From Akkermansia muciniphila (GTDB lineage: Bacteria > Verrucomicrobiota > Kiritimatiellia > RFP12 > JAAYNR01), in NCBI GenBank assembly GCA_945870025.1, contig CAMBQN010000012.1, positions 17,979 through 81,978 of the forward strand: DNA of 64,000 nucleotides, read 5' to 3'. The notes beneath the pieces are model-generated. The model was not told where the DNA came from and made no database searches. It worked only from the letters and a program-made list of their open reading frames with translations. Position numbers and translations under genes: made by a program. Each line of letters opens with the position of its first letter. The first letter of the stretch is position 1. Below, piece after piece: positions 17,522 to 26,198 of the stretch.

Positions 17522-19777
17522 TCAGCCTATCTGAAAAACAACACTGCCCGTCGCGGCGGTCGAGCGCCCCCGGACCGTCAATATCGCCCTGGCCGCATCC
17601 CACGACCAGGTGCCCGGTGCCGCGCCGCCCTCGGCGCGCGTCAGCGCCTCAGAGCCGCATAGCACCCGCTTGGGCGCCGCCGTCAGGGCCCGCACCTCCA
17701 GATCCCACGTCCGCTGCGCGGGTGCGCCACGATACGTCCCCGCCGCGGGGCCAACCTCGATCCGCAACCCGGTCGCATCGGCGGAGCAGACAACCGGTGT
17801 CGTCGCAATCTCGCCGCCTTGGTAGCGCAGCGAGGTGCCGTCGTCTTCCAGCAGTTCGAACCGGGATCTTTTTCCGTTCGCAGGAGCGAACACGGTCAGG
17901 CTCAGCGCCTCCGGTGCCGCACCGCTCTCGATCCACTGGCACTCCTGCTGCATCGGCAGCACGCCGCCTTCGCGCAGGAAGAGCGGCAACACATTAACGT
18001 CGGAAACGTCGTGGTTGATCACTTGCCCGCCCTCGTAGACGCGGCCGGTCCACCAGTCCATCCAGCGTCCGCCCGCCGGCAGATAGATCGGCAAGGTGGT
18101 CACGTCCGCACAGACCGGCACCACCAGCAGCTCGCTGCCGAAGAGGTATTGGTACGGCCACTGGTCGGCATTGCAGGTGGCGTCGCCGGGGAACGCCAGG
18201 AGCATCGGCCGACAGATCGGCATGCCGGTGCGGTAGTTCAGGAGGGCGTGTGAGTAGAGGTACGGCAGCAGGCGGTAGCGAAGCAAGTGGTGCTTGCGAA
18301 TGCTTTCTTCTGCGGTCGGACGGTCGGTCGGCCCGAGCTCTTGCGGGGCCTCGGTCTTCTCCGCCACCTTGTCGTAGCGGATCAAGTCAGCCATATTCCA
18401 CGACGGCATGCCGCCATCCCACGGCTTGGCGGTGTGCGAGCGGGAGAACGCCAGGAAGTCGACGAACTGCAGCCAGCGGGCTTGGATCTTCCAGTCCAGC
18501 CCCATGGAGTCGGTGGTGATGTAGCTGTAGCCGCGCATGCTGCCGTAGGTGTTGGTGATGGCGCGCACCTGCCACTTCAGCTCATCCCAGTCGTAGGCGC
18601 AGTCGCCGACCCAATCCATCGGATAGCGCCGGGCACCGATCAGGTGGTCCCACGGCCAACGCTTGATCGGGAGGTTGTCCCAGCAGCGGACCCGGAACAT
18701 CTCGTAGGCACCGAGCATCAGGGCGCGGCGTTCCGGGCCGAGGTCCTTCTGCATGCCGGTGTAGATCACGGAGTCGGTGATGTCGTTGCGGCGGGTGTCT
18801 TGCCAGACGCCGCGGACCCCCTCGGCCATGCGCTCGCGCAGCTTGGACCACCAGACCTCTTCCATGTACTCCTTCTGCGTCCAGGCCTGATGCGCGCGGT
18901 TGGGGAACTTGGGTGCACTGTGGTAGATCAGCATGACGTCGAAGTGCATGGCGCGCAGCTCCGCGACCATCTCCTGCGGTGTCAGGGGGGTCTTGTACTT
19001 CGGCGCCCAGTCGAGGCCCTCGCCCATGCGAGGCCCCTTGTCCGTGAAGACGGCGTCGCCCCACTCGAAATCAACGATCAGCGTATCGCAGGGAATCCCG
19101 CGCCGGCGCATTTCGCGCGCCACGGTCATCAGCCGCTGCTGTGAGCCGTGCTCGGCGAAGTGCTGCGTCTGGAAGAAGCCGAAGGCCTTCTTCTCCGGGA
19201 GCGGTTCCGGTCCGACCAGTTCGTTCATCTGCGCGAAGAGCGTCGGGTAGTCGGGCCCGTAGAGGAAGAACTGGTCGTGGATCTCGTCCCAGCGGTGCTC
19301 CGAGTTTTCGGACGATGGCGCGAGGTAGGTGTCGCAGTAGCGACCGGTCTCCGGATTAAAGAACCAGTGGGCATTGGGATCGTTCAGGTTGTCTTCGCCG
19401 AACGCGCTGGCCGAGTCAAACAGCGTGTAGCCATCCTTAAACATGCCATACACCGGCCCGCCCGAGGGGTAGATGCGCTGGGAGCCGTCGGCGGTCCAGA
19501 CCGTGAACCGGAAGTCGAACTTGGCGAAGCGGATGCACAGGACGGCGGTTGTGACGACCACGTCCTCGTCCGTCTCAGTGCGGGTGAACGGTACGGGCGC
19601 CCAGTTGGTGTGCTTGCCCACGGCAAACGGAATTTCGTAGGCGGGCGGAAACGGATCGGCGCCCTGCATGCGCGACAGGCGCAGGCGGAAGGCCCGCTCC
19701 GTAAACAGATCCAGACGCATGCGTGCCATCAGCGGCACATGGGTGCAGTAAGAAGACAGATCCAGCGCAACGCTCAT
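17522..19777 (-). CDS. GH31-family glycosidase (alpha-glucosidase/alpha-xylosidase-like)
   Basis: The 751-residue protein has the GH31 order: an N-terminal beta-sandwich, a barrel starting around KAFGFFQTQHFAEHG, and a C-terminal sandwich with LPIYLPAGGRWMDWWTG, which is diagnostic for GH31. The nucleophile region reads RGVWQDTRRND and the acid/base region DWVGDCAYDWDELKWQV, both somewhat divergent from the consensus WxDMNE and W-x-GDN. A long insert occurs in the barrel. No signal peptide is seen. The start at 19777 follows AAAGGACTC. Downstream on the same strand is the third URO-D-like gene. It likely removes terminal alpha-linked sugars from imported oligosaccharides. Specificity cannot be settled without a phylogeny. 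Confidence 0.85.
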   Translation of the reverse strand: MSVALDLSSYCTHVPLMARMRLDLFTERAFRLRLSRMQGADPFPPAYEIPFAVGKHTNWAPVPFTRTETDEDVVVTTAVLCIRFAKFDFRFTVWTADGSQRIYPSGGPVYGMFKDGYTLFDSASAFGEDNLNDPNAHWFFNPETGRYCDTYLAPSSENSEHRWDEIHDQFFLYGPDYPTLFAQMNELVGPEPLPEKKAFGFFQTQHFAEHGSQQRLMTVAREMRRRGIPCDTLIVDFEWGDAVFTDKGPRMGEGLDWAPKYKTPLTPQEMVAELRAMHFDVMLIYHSAPKFPNRAHQAWTQKEYMEEVWWSKLRERMAEGVRGVWQDTRRNDITDSVIYTGMQKDLGPERRALMLGAYEMFRVRCWDNLPIKRWPWDHLIGARRYPMDWVGDCAYDWDELKWQVRAITNTYGSMRGYSYITTDSMGLDWKIQARWLQFVDFLAFSRSHTAKPWDGGMPSWNMADLIRYDKVAEKTEAPQELGPTDRPTAEESIRKHHLLRYRLLPYLYSHALLNYRTGMPICRPMLLAFPGDATCNADQWPYQYLFGSELLVVPVCADVTTLPIYLPAGGRWMDWWTGRVYEGGQVINHDVSDVNVLPLFLREGGVLPMQQECQWIESGAAPEALSLTVFAPANGKRSRFELLEDDGTSLRYQGGEIATTPVVCSADATGLRIEVGPAAGTYRGAPAQRTWDLEVRALTAAPKRVLCGSEALTRAEGGAAPGTWSWDAARAILTVRGRSTAATGSVVFQIG

Positions 19778-19812
19778 GGGAGAGTCCTTTTTGGAGTAAT
19801 TTCAGAACGGCG

Positions 19813-19955
19813 GTAACTGCTCAGGTGGTACAGGTCGGCGGACGACTACGGCGACGACTACGGTGGACGAATTCTGAATTCCCCTCGTTATCCGTAGTCG
19901 TCGCCGTAGTCGTTCACCGGTTTTTGACGTCGCGAGACGTGTCCTGAGTAGTTAC
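19813..19955. repeat. Nested palindromic repeat island, first hairpin
   Basis: A perfect 22-base inverted repeat pairs 19842-19863 (ACGACTACGGCGACGACTAC plus GG) with 19892-19913. It is enclosed by a second pair, GTAACTGCTCAGG (19813-19825) with CCTGAGTAGTTAC (19943-19955), 12 of 13 positions. Each arm contains two GACGACTACGG units. The outer pair resembles terminal inverted repeats of a small element. Confidence 0.75.
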
Positions 19956-20029
19956 AAGTTGAGAAACACGATATACAATGCCAGAAAACGGAGGGGATGT
20001 ACAGAGCGGATGGAGTGGCCCGCTGCCGC

Positions 20030-20248
20030 CGGGCGCATCCCCGTTTCACTGACCTGTCAAGCGGGCGATCCTGTGGACGGCCCTGTGACGTGGGCTAGCG
20101 CCCCGGTTGACGCGGCAGCGGTGGCGCGGGACGTATCGGACCGCGCAGACGGCGTGAGCGGTCTCGTAGATCCCGCTCTACCCGCTCACGCGCCGACCGG
20201 TGCGGTAGTGGCGGGCGATCGCAGGTCAGTGAAACGGGGATGCGCCCG
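20030..20248. repeat. Long-loop inverted repeat with internal hairpin
   Basis: A perfect 27-base inverted repeat pairs 20030-20056 with 20222-20248. The 165-base loop contains a further perfect 10-base hairpin, GCGTGAGCGG (20152-20161) with CCGCTCACGC (20182-20191). CCGCTGCCGCC occurs beside both outer arms as a direct repeat. No coding frame with family character covers it. It could fold into a structured RNA or be the body of a small non-autonomous element. Confidence 0.7.
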
Positions 20249-20290
20249 CTGCCGCCTTGGGCATCAGGAGCCGGCGATTGAAGTCAGTCG

Positions 20291-20371
20291 GTTGACGATT
20301 ACGGCGACGATTACGGTTGACGAGGAGAGCTTTCTCAGTCGTCCACCGTAATCGTCGCCGTAATCGTCAAC
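20291..20371. repeat. Nested palindromic repeat island, second hairpin
   Basis: A perfect 26-base inverted repeat pairs 20291-20316 with 20346-20371. The arms have two GACGATTACGG units, the same design as the hairpin at 19842-19913 with T in place of C in each unit. It ends eight bases before the stop codon of the AraC gene at 20379. Together with the two preceding entries it accounts for most of the 600-base gene-free gap 19778-20378. Confidence 0.75.
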
Positions 20372-20378
20372 AGAAATT

Positions 20379-21251
20379 TCACGACCCAGAGCGCGTCAGG
20401 GCGCGCAGATACTCCCGCGGCGATACGCCCTCGGCGCGTTTGAAGGTGCGCGACAGATGGGCCATGTCGCTGAATCCCGTGGCCTCCGCGATGGCGCTGA
20501 GTGTCTGTCCGCTCACAAGCAGGGTCTTGGCCTGGTTCACCCGCAATCGCATGAGGCGACTCATCGGCGTCTCGCCGGTCTCCGCGTGATAGCTGTGGGA
20601 GAGGGTCGAAACCGAGACGTGGAGGTGCTGCGCCAGATCCGCGAGTAACACCGGACCCGCAAGGTGCGCGGACAGGTACTCATCTGCCGCCTGCACAAAC
20701 GGAGACACCGTCGTCGGTGCGGGGTGCCCGATCAGACGGGTCTCGTCTTCTTCCGTCCGCTCGCTCTTGCGCAAGCGGTCAATCAGCCTGCACAGCGCCG
20801 CCTGCGCCTGCCAGAAGCCGTCATTCCCGCTCATCTGACCGATCTGCGCGATTTCTTCGAGAAGCGGCCCCGCCAGCCCCTCCGGATCCAAGAACCGGGC
20901 ATAGCCGGCGCCCGAATCGATCAGTGGGTCAAGCCCGGCCGCCTCGCCGCCCAGGAAATACACAAAGGCGAATTCGCACAGGGCCTTGCCACCTGCGGGG
21001 TAATCCTCCCAATAGATCGTGCCCGGCGGATAGAGGTGCAGCGTGCCGGCCAGACGGGGGCGCCAGGGGCGAGTGCGCGATGCCACGCGGACGCGGCCCG
21101 TCGTATTGACTGCATAATCCACCACCCATGCCGGATGCTTGTAACGATGGAGCCCGGCGTAGGGCCTGCTCATGTGCATGGCGGCTAGCAACACGGGGTT
21201 GATCCCTTTGCCCAACCCGTGCCAACCGTGTCCGTAAGTGCTGGACTTCAT
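20379..21251 (-). CDS. AraC-family transcriptional regulator
   Basis: The 290-residue regulator has an N-terminal AraC-binding (cupin) domain with TLHLYPPGTIYWEDYP and a C-terminal double helix-turn-helix: LADLAQHLHVSVSTLSHSYH, TPMSRLMRLRVNQAKTLL, then LSAIAEATGFSDMAHLSRTF and SPREYLRAL. It is divergent from the large secreted glycoside-hydrolase-like gene at 21415, which is its most likely target, across a 163-base gap. The GH31/URO-D unit lies downstream beyond the palindromic island. Ligand unknown. The sensor domain differs clearly from that of the AraC protein at 9462, so the two probably respond to different sugars. Confidence 0.88.
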   Translation of the reverse strand: MKSSTYGHGWHGLGKGINPVLLAAMHMSRPYAGLHRYKHPAWVVDYAVNTTGRVRVASRTRPWRPRLAGTLHLYPPGTIYWEDYPAGGKALCEFAFVYFLGGEAAGLDPLIDSGAGYARFLDPEGLAGPLLEEIAQIGQMSGNDGFWQAQAALCRLIDRLRKSERTEEDETRLIGHPAPTTVSPFVQAADEYLSAHLAGPVLLADLAQHLHVSVSTLSHSYHAETGETPMSRLMRLRVNQAKTLLVSGQTLSAIAEATGFSDMAHLSRTFKRAEGVSPREYLRALTRSGS

Positions 21252-21414
21252 GGAAGACAGTTTGCCAGAGTATACAACAACTCTGCAAGCCCATTCATGG
21301 TCTTTTCAGCGGAGATGTGCCATAATAACTGGCATGCCGTGAAGAGCGTAGGCAGGGGTTGAGGGGCACACACGGCGTCACCGGGTCACCCGGACAACGC
21401 GAGAGGAATCCACA

Positions 21415-24400
21415 ATGAACAGACAACCGGCATGCGCGAAACAGCACACGGATGGGTTCAAGCCGGGGCGGCTGCCCCGCTTCCTTTCTTCCTTCCTTCC
21501 ATCACGCAGAAGCTTTGTCGCGAGCTTCGTCGACAAAGCTCGCGCCAAAGATGGAGGGAGGCGGCCGCTGTTCGCTCTCCTCACTTTCCTCGCCGCTGGG
21601 ATGATGGAGGGGACGGCGCACGGACAGAAAGCAACGGACGCGACCAACGACGTGGCCGTCCTGATCGACGAGACCATGCCCTGGCAACACCTCCATCTGG
21701 AGGGGCCGTCCTACTTCCGCCTGCTGGATGCGACCAACACTCCCGCCGCGTTCGCGAGCCAATGGCAGCTTGGCGCGGAACCGCCCTCGATCAACACCGC
21801 CTCGGGCATCTTGGTCAAGGTGGGCATCACATTCGTCGAAGGCAATGCCCGGCCGATGCCGTGGCGCCCGGAGTGGACCTCCCCTTTGCCGCCGGCCGAC
21901 TGGGCCAGGCCCGCTTTCGATGACAGCGCCTGGGCGCGTCTGTACTGGCCCCAGCCGGAATGGGTGGATAACAACGCCCAGGAAAACAACAGTAAAGTGC
22001 GGGCACCGAACCCCTACGATACGGTCGTGCTGCTGGCGCGGCAGCGGTTTGTGATCGCTGATCCGACGCAAGTCAAGGCGTGCCGGCTGTCGCTGGACTA
22101 TTGGGGCGGCGTCGTGGTGTACGTCAACGGGAAGGAAGCGGTGCGCCGTCACCTGCTCACCTTGCCGGGCGGGCAGACCAACCTGTTTAATAACGTGGCC
22201 GAGGCCTACCCCGAGAACGAATGGCAGAGGCCGGGCGGGAAGGATCCGGGGTCGGCCCCCCTGGTGCGCCGCCTGCAGGAGGTCGAGATCCCTGCGGCCC
22301 TGCTGCGCCCCGGTGTGAATGTACTGGCCGTGGAAGCGCACGCTGCACCGGTGCACGGCAAGAAGCCCTGGCCGCCAATCGGGTTGTTGAGCGCGCGGCT
22401 GAGCGTGTCGCCCGCTGGCGCCGGCGGAATGCGCCCGCGCGGCATCCAGGTCCGCAACGCGGCGACGACCGAAGACCTGAGTATCTGCGATCCCGCCGAC
22501 CGTCTGCCTCTGCGTCCAATTGTCGTGCGCGCCGCACGCAACACGATCTTCTCCGGCCGGTTGGTGGTGGGCGCGGATGAGACGATCAAGGGATTGAAGG
22601 TGACGGCGGGGGATTTGACTTGGCATTCTCAATCGTCCTCGTCCTCAGCGAAGCGGTCCTCGTTCTCGAAAGGTCGAATCGAGGACGAGGACGACGACGA
22701 CGACGAGAACGATCGAAAGAACACGCCAGGACAGAAACGAGGCGTTAGCGTGGGCCCCACCCAGGCCGCCGGTGCCAAAATCCTCGCTGCGGCGGTGCGC
22801 GTCCGTTGCGCCGTGCCGGCGCCGGGCGGCAAGTCCTGGCGGGGCGGGTTCGATGGCCTGATGGATGCCATCCCAAAAGAAATCCCGCTTGTTACGAATG
22901 CGCCGCCCCAGCGCGGGAGAGCGTTCTACTGTGTGCCAGCCGGACCGGAAACCAAGCTGCCGCCACGCGCCGTCGCGCCGATATGGCTCACGGTGCGGGT
23001 GCCCAAGGATGCTGCGGCAGGGGTGTACGAAGGACGCGTGACGCTGTCGGCGGACGGCTGGGTGGGCACGAATCTGCCGTTGCGCGTCCACGTCAGCGCC
23101 TGGACCGCACCGGACCCGAAGGATTGGCGGATGCAGAACTTCCTCTATCACGCCGAGGAGGCCGTGGCCAGACACTACGGGGTCACAAATTACAGTCCCA
23201 GGCATCTTGAGTTGGTGGGTAAGTCGCTCGCCCTGCTGGCCGAGATCAATTCGCGCCAGGTCCAGGCGAATCTGGTGATCGGTTTCGCGGCGACGGACTA
23301 CATGGGCGGCAGCGGACAGGGCAATCCGGAGTCGCTGGTGAGGTGGGTCAAGCAGGCGGACGGCACGTTCAAGCACGACTTCACGAACTTCGACCGGTAT
23401 CTCGAGATGGTCGCTCAGGCCATCGGCAAGCCGCGCACGCTCCGGCTAAACTGCTGGGGCGCCACGCAATGGGTGGATCGGAACCTAGATACTGCCGGCA
23501 GGAAACAGGTGACGGTGTACGATCCGGCCACCGGCCAGCTCAGCACGCTGAAGCAGCCGCCGCTGGGCACCCCGGAAAACTACGCGTTCTGGAAACCGGT
23601 CTTCGACGGGGTTCTCGAGCGGCTCAAAGCCCGCGGCTGGCTGGACGAGACGACGCTCGGGTACAACCCCTGGAATGGCGGCGCGCCGCCCACTGTCGTG
23701 GATGTGGCGTACAAGCTCTGGCCGGAGGGCGAGTGGAGCTGGACCGGCCATAATCCGCAGGAAGGAGCGATGCCCGGGTCTCAGACCGGCGTGGTCATGA
23801 AGGTGCGGAATGCCAATACGGTCTACTCCACGGCCGATCCAGGACGAACCCCGGCCTGGCTGCTGGACGGGCCGCGCCGCAGCACGATCATCTGGACAGC
23901 CCGCATGCTCCAGAGCGACTATTCGCCGTTGCGGGAAATCCGGCGGCTGGAGGAACTCTACGGGCTGATGGCAGGCTACGACGGACTCGGCGAATTCGGC
24001 GCGGATCTGTTTCCGGTGAAGACGCCAGCAGGAGGCTATTCCACCCCGGCCGCAGGCGCCGGCACGGGATGGGTAAGCCCGGGCAGAAGCACCCTGGCCT
24101 TGCTCTATCCCGGCCCGGACGGGCCGGTGGCCACCGAACGCTTCGAGATGTTCCGCGAGGGCGTGGAGCTGTGCGAGGCCGTGCTCTTCATTCGTCAAGC
24201 CATGGCCGGCGAGAAGCTCATCGGAACGATTAAGAATAAGATTGAAGATTATCTCCATCTGCCCGCCGAAACGGTGGTCGGTGGCTGGTACGGTGCGCAA
24301 CGCGTGGCGATAGACGGTACCGAACCCGGCACAAGGCTGACTGCCGTCAACCGCGGCGCCTTTGTAGCCCGCCACATGCAGTCCGCCGAGGACGCCAAGC

Positions 24401-25317
24401 TGCTGGACTTGGCGGATGAGGTGTTAGAGTATTGGCGGATCCTGGGAGCGGCCAAGACGTATGGTCTGAAAGCCACGGGCGGCACCTTCACGAACCTGAC
24501 GGATGGCTTCTGGGTGCACCGGTTCACAAAAGCAGGCACCGCGCAAATTACCCCGACCGAGGACATCACGGTCGAGTATCTGGTCGTCGGCGGAGGCGGG
24601 GGAGGCGCCACGGGGAGCCGCACCGCCTACGGAACTGGCGGCGGCGGCGCGGGCGGATTGGTTACTTCGGTCAGTGGTTGCTATTCCGGCGGCGGTACAC
24701 CGGGAATAGGCTCGCCGCCCGGCCAGCCGGTCAAACTTAAGGCGGGAACGACGTACAGCGTTACGGTCGGCGACGGCGGCGCTGCCGGCGCCAACGGCCA
24801 GGACTCGGCATTCGGAAATCCCGGCGCTGACTTTGCGCGGGCCAAAGGCGGCGGCGGCGGAGGCGGCTCACATGCCGCAGGCCAGCCCGGCGGGTCTGGT
24901 GGCGGCGGCGGCGGGTCTGGTGGCGCGGCGGGTGCCGGCACGACCAATCAAGGTTTTGCCGGTGGTGCCGGAGGCGGAGGCAACAGTGATAATGGCGGTG
25001 GCGGTGGCGGAGCCGGGGGCGTCGGTGTGGCGTCAACCAGTACTGTAAGTAGGGCAAAGGGCGGCCCAGGCCTGATGAATACCATCACCTGTAATAGCGT
25101 GATATACGCTGGCGGGGGCGGCGGGGGCGGCAACGACGGCAAAGGAACCGGCGGCAGCGGCGGAGGGGGCAATGCCAGAGGGTCAGGCGGCGACTCTGTC
25201 GACGGCATGAATGGCAGAGGTGGCGGCGGTGGCGGCGGGCAAAGCGGCGCCGGCGGCCAAGGCGGTTCCGGCATCGTGATCATCCGCTACAAGGCCGGGG
25301 CGAAGAGCTCGCCGTAG
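21415..25317 (+). CDS. Secreted GH123/DUF4091-like protein with C-terminal glycine-rich domain
   Basis: The 1300-residue product has a signal-type helix (RRPLFALLTFLAAG) at about residues 49-62, preceded by an unusual 48-residue extension. It continues with a galactose-binding-like sandwich (ACRLSLDYWGGVVVYVNG), an Ig-like region with VRVPKDAAAGVYEGRVTL, and a barrel resembling DUF4091/GH123 proteins. From about residue 1059 to the end lies a glycine-rich module (VEYLVVGGGGGG to GSGIVIIRY), a family common in secreted PVC and Bacteroidetes proteins. Two short-repeat islands are inside the frame: residues 33-44 and 406-441, the latter giving a Ser run then a Glu/Asp run. AGAGGAA precedes the ATG, supporting this start despite the odd extension. 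It is divergent from an AraC gene. Enzymatic function is uncertain. Confidence 0.65.
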   Translation: MNRQPACAKQHTDGFKPGRLPRFLSSFLPSRRSFVASFVDKARAKDGGRRPLFALLTFLAAGMMEGTAHGQKATDATNDVAVLIDETMPWQHLHLEGPSYFRLLDATNTPAAFASQWQLGAEPPSINTASGILVKVGITFVEGNARPMPWRPEWTSPLPPADWARPAFDDSAWARLYWPQPEWVDNNAQENNSKVRAPNPYDTVVLLARQRFVIADPTQVKACRLSLDYWGGVVVYVNGKEAVRRHLLTLPGGQTNLFNNVAEAYPENEWQRPGGKDPGSAPLVRRLQEVEIPAALLRPGVNVLAVEAHAAPVHGKKPWPPIGLLSARLSVSPAGAGGMRPRGIQVRNAATTEDLSICDPADRLPLRPIVVRAARNTIFSGRLVVGADETIKGLKVTAGDLTWHSQSSSSSAKRSSFSKGRIEDEDDDDDENDRKNTPGQKRGVSVGPTQAAGAKILAAAVRVRCAVPAPGGKSWRGGFDGLMDAIPKEIPLVTNAPPQRGRAFYCVPAGPETKLPPRAVAPIWLTVRVPKDAAAGVYEGRVTLSADGWVGTNLPLRVHVSAWTAPDPKDWRMQNFLYHAEEAVARHYGVTNYSPRHLELVGKSLALLAEINSRQVQANLVIGFAATDYMGGSGQGNPESLVRWVKQADGTFKHDFTNFDRYLEMVAQAIGKPRTLRLNCWGATQWVDRNLDTAGRKQVTVYDPATGQLSTLKQPPLGTPENYAFWKPVFDGVLERLKARGWLDETTLGYNPWNGGAPPTVVDVAYKLWPEGEWSWTGHNPQEGAMPGSQTGVVMKVRNANTVYSTADPGRTPAWLLDGPRRSTIIWTARMLQSDYSPLREIRRLEELYGLMAGYDGLGEFGADLFPVKTPAGGYSTPAAGAGTGWVSPGRSTLALLYPGPDGPVATERFEMFREGVELCEAVLFIRQAMAGEKLIGTIKNKIEDYLHLPAETVVGGWYGAQRVAIDGTEPGTRLTAVNRGAFVARHMQSAEDAKLLDLADEVLEYWRILGAAKTYGLKATGGTFTNLTDGFWVHRFTKAGTAQITPTEDITVEYLVVGGGGGGATGSRTAYGTGGGGAGGLVTSVSGCYSGGGTPGIGSPPGQPVKLKAGTTYSVTVGDGGAAGANGQDSAFGNPGADFARAKGGGGGGGSHAAGQPGGSGGGGGGSGGAAGAGTTNQGFAGGAGGGGNSDNGGGGGGAGGVGVASTSTVSRAKGGPGLMNTITCNSVIYAGGGGGGGNDGKGTGGSGGGGNARGSGGDSVDGMNGRGGGGGGGQSGAGGQGGSGIVIIRYKAGAKSSP
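21511..21544. repeat. Palindromic island inside the 5' end of the coding region
   Basis: Perfect 10-base arms AGCTTTGTCG (21511-21520) and CGACAAAGCT (21531-21540) overlap a second possible pairing CGCGAGCTT (21519-21527) with AAGCTCGCG (21536-21544). It encodes residues 33-44 of the secreted protein, in front of the signal helix, where no conserved sequence is expected. Confidence 0.55.
22631..22735. repeat. Low-complexity TCGTCC/GAGGAC island inside the coding region
   Basis: A TCGTCCTC-type stretch (22633-22668) is followed by its complement-type GAGGACGA run (22681-22710); CGTTCTCG (22661-22668) and CGAGAACG (22704-22711) pair exactly. It inserts a Ser-rich then acidic run (residues 406-441) between ordered domains of the secreted protein and keeps the reading frame. 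Confidence 0.55.
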
Positions 25318-25330
25318 GCACAGGGCCATG

Positions 25331-25408
25331 AGGACTCTGGACTCGAGGACTCCGGACTCAGGGTGCTGGGTCCTGCGTCCTGCGTCCTGAGTCCTGAATC
25401 TTGCGTGT
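25331..25408. repeat. Left heptamer island of four-helix-bundle element 1
   Basis: GGACTCN heptamers (25332-25360) are followed by GGGTGCTGGG and then by TCCTGNG heptamers (25371-25405), i.e. an inverted arrangement. Bases 25354-25374 (GGACTCAGGGTGCTGGGTCC plus T) recur at 26177-26197 with one mismatch. The island begins 13 bases after the stop of the secreted protein and contains the stop codon of the four-helix-bundle gene. Confidence 0.8.
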
Positions 25409-26134
25409 TCCTTTGCAATCCGGGTAGCCGCTGCAACCCCAGAAAGACTGTCCCGCGTGCGGGCCGGTCTTGGCCTTGCGCTGGTGCATGGGTTTGCTGC
25501 ACTCCGGGCAGGTTGGTGCTGGATCCGCACCGGCATCGCGGGCTTCGATGCGGCACTGCGTCAGGCGCTCGCGAAAGCCGCCCTCTTCGAGAAAGGCTTC
25601 GCCCTGATGGCGGACCTGGCCACTGAGCATGGCCATGGTGCGCCGGATCAGAATGATCATCGCGTTGGCAATCACGGCCGGCTGGTCGTGCTCCAGCCAC
25701 GGGTCGAAGGCTTTCTTTTCGCGATGGAAGTAAACCCAGTAGTCGTGCATCACGTCGTCGGTGTATTCAAACGCGGCCGGGTTGAGATGGCTCACGGCCT
25801 GATGCTCGGTTGAATGCACGCTCCACGGAATCTCGCCGGCATCTGCCAGGAACATTTCGAAATCGCCCAGCAGCTCGGCCAGACTGGCGCGGGCGACATC
25901 CGTGAGCTTCATCTCGGTCTCTTTCGACGTGGACGCCCGCTCCGACCCCTCGATGATGTTCTGCCGCCCTGAGCGTGCGGCATCCACCATCTGCCCGGTT
26001 CGCTTGCCGAGCGGATCCTCCTTGTACGGAACAAACCGCTTGCAGAAGCGCATCGTCCCCAGGTGGATCAGCGTGGCAAAGGTAAAGGAGGTCAGCTTGC
26101 GGTAACCACCGCACTTGTCGAAGAGGGGTTTCAT
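25358..26134 (-). CDS. Four-helix-bundle protein with C-terminal topoisomerase-type zinc finger (element 1)
   Basis: The 258-residue protein joins a helical domain of the S23/Avd-like four-helix-bundle type (conserved RTGQMVDAARSGRQNIIEGS, then DVARASLAELLGDFEMFL) to a four-Cys topoisomerase DNA-binding finger: Cys209, Cys212, Cys234, Cys240, with the typical WGCSGYPDC. Relatives of the bundle bind RNA or reverse-transcriptase complexes; the finger binds single-stranded DNA in topoisomerase I. A nucleic-acid-binding role is therefore likely, but no catalytic site is visible. AAAGGAG precedes the ATG at 26134. The last dozen residues (IQDSGRRTQDPAP) and the stop codon are translated from the left repeat island. 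The gene and its two islands sit alone between two convergent genes, like an insertion. A second copy of the family is at 32671. Confidence 0.82.
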   Translation of the reverse strand: MKPLFDKCGGYRKLTSFTFATLIHLGTMRFCKRFVPYKEDPLGKRTGQMVDAARSGRQNIIEGSERASTSKETEMKLTDVARASLAELLGDFEMFLADAGEIPWSVHSTEHQAVSHLNPAAFEYTDDVMHDYWVYFHREKKAFDPWLEHDQPAVIANAMIILIRRTMAMLSGQVRHQGEAFLEEGGFRERLTQCRIEARDAGADPAPTCPECSKPMHQRKAKTGPHAGQSFWGCSGYPDCKGTRKIQDSGRRTQDPAP

Positions 26135-26154
26135 GGGGGTGCTCCTTTCCTTTT

Positions 26155-26197
26155 GGACTCAGGACGCAAGGACCCAGGACTCAGGTTGCTGGGTCCT
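26155..26197. repeat. Right heptamer island of four-helix-bundle element 1
   Basis: GGACTCA, GGACGCA, GGACCCA and GGACTCA units are followed by GGTTGCTGGGTCCT. Bases 26177-26197 are a 21-base direct repeat, one mismatch, of 25354-25374, bracketing an 844-base segment with the four-helix-bundle gene. The island ends one base before the stop codon of the epimerase gene (26199). Confidence 0.8.
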
Positions 26198-26198
26198 C

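Noticed and set aside
24590..25311. GGC-rich stretch considered as non-coding repeat
   Set aside because: It stays in one frame, matches the glycine-rich secreted domain and ends with its GSGIVIIRY signature, so it is coding.
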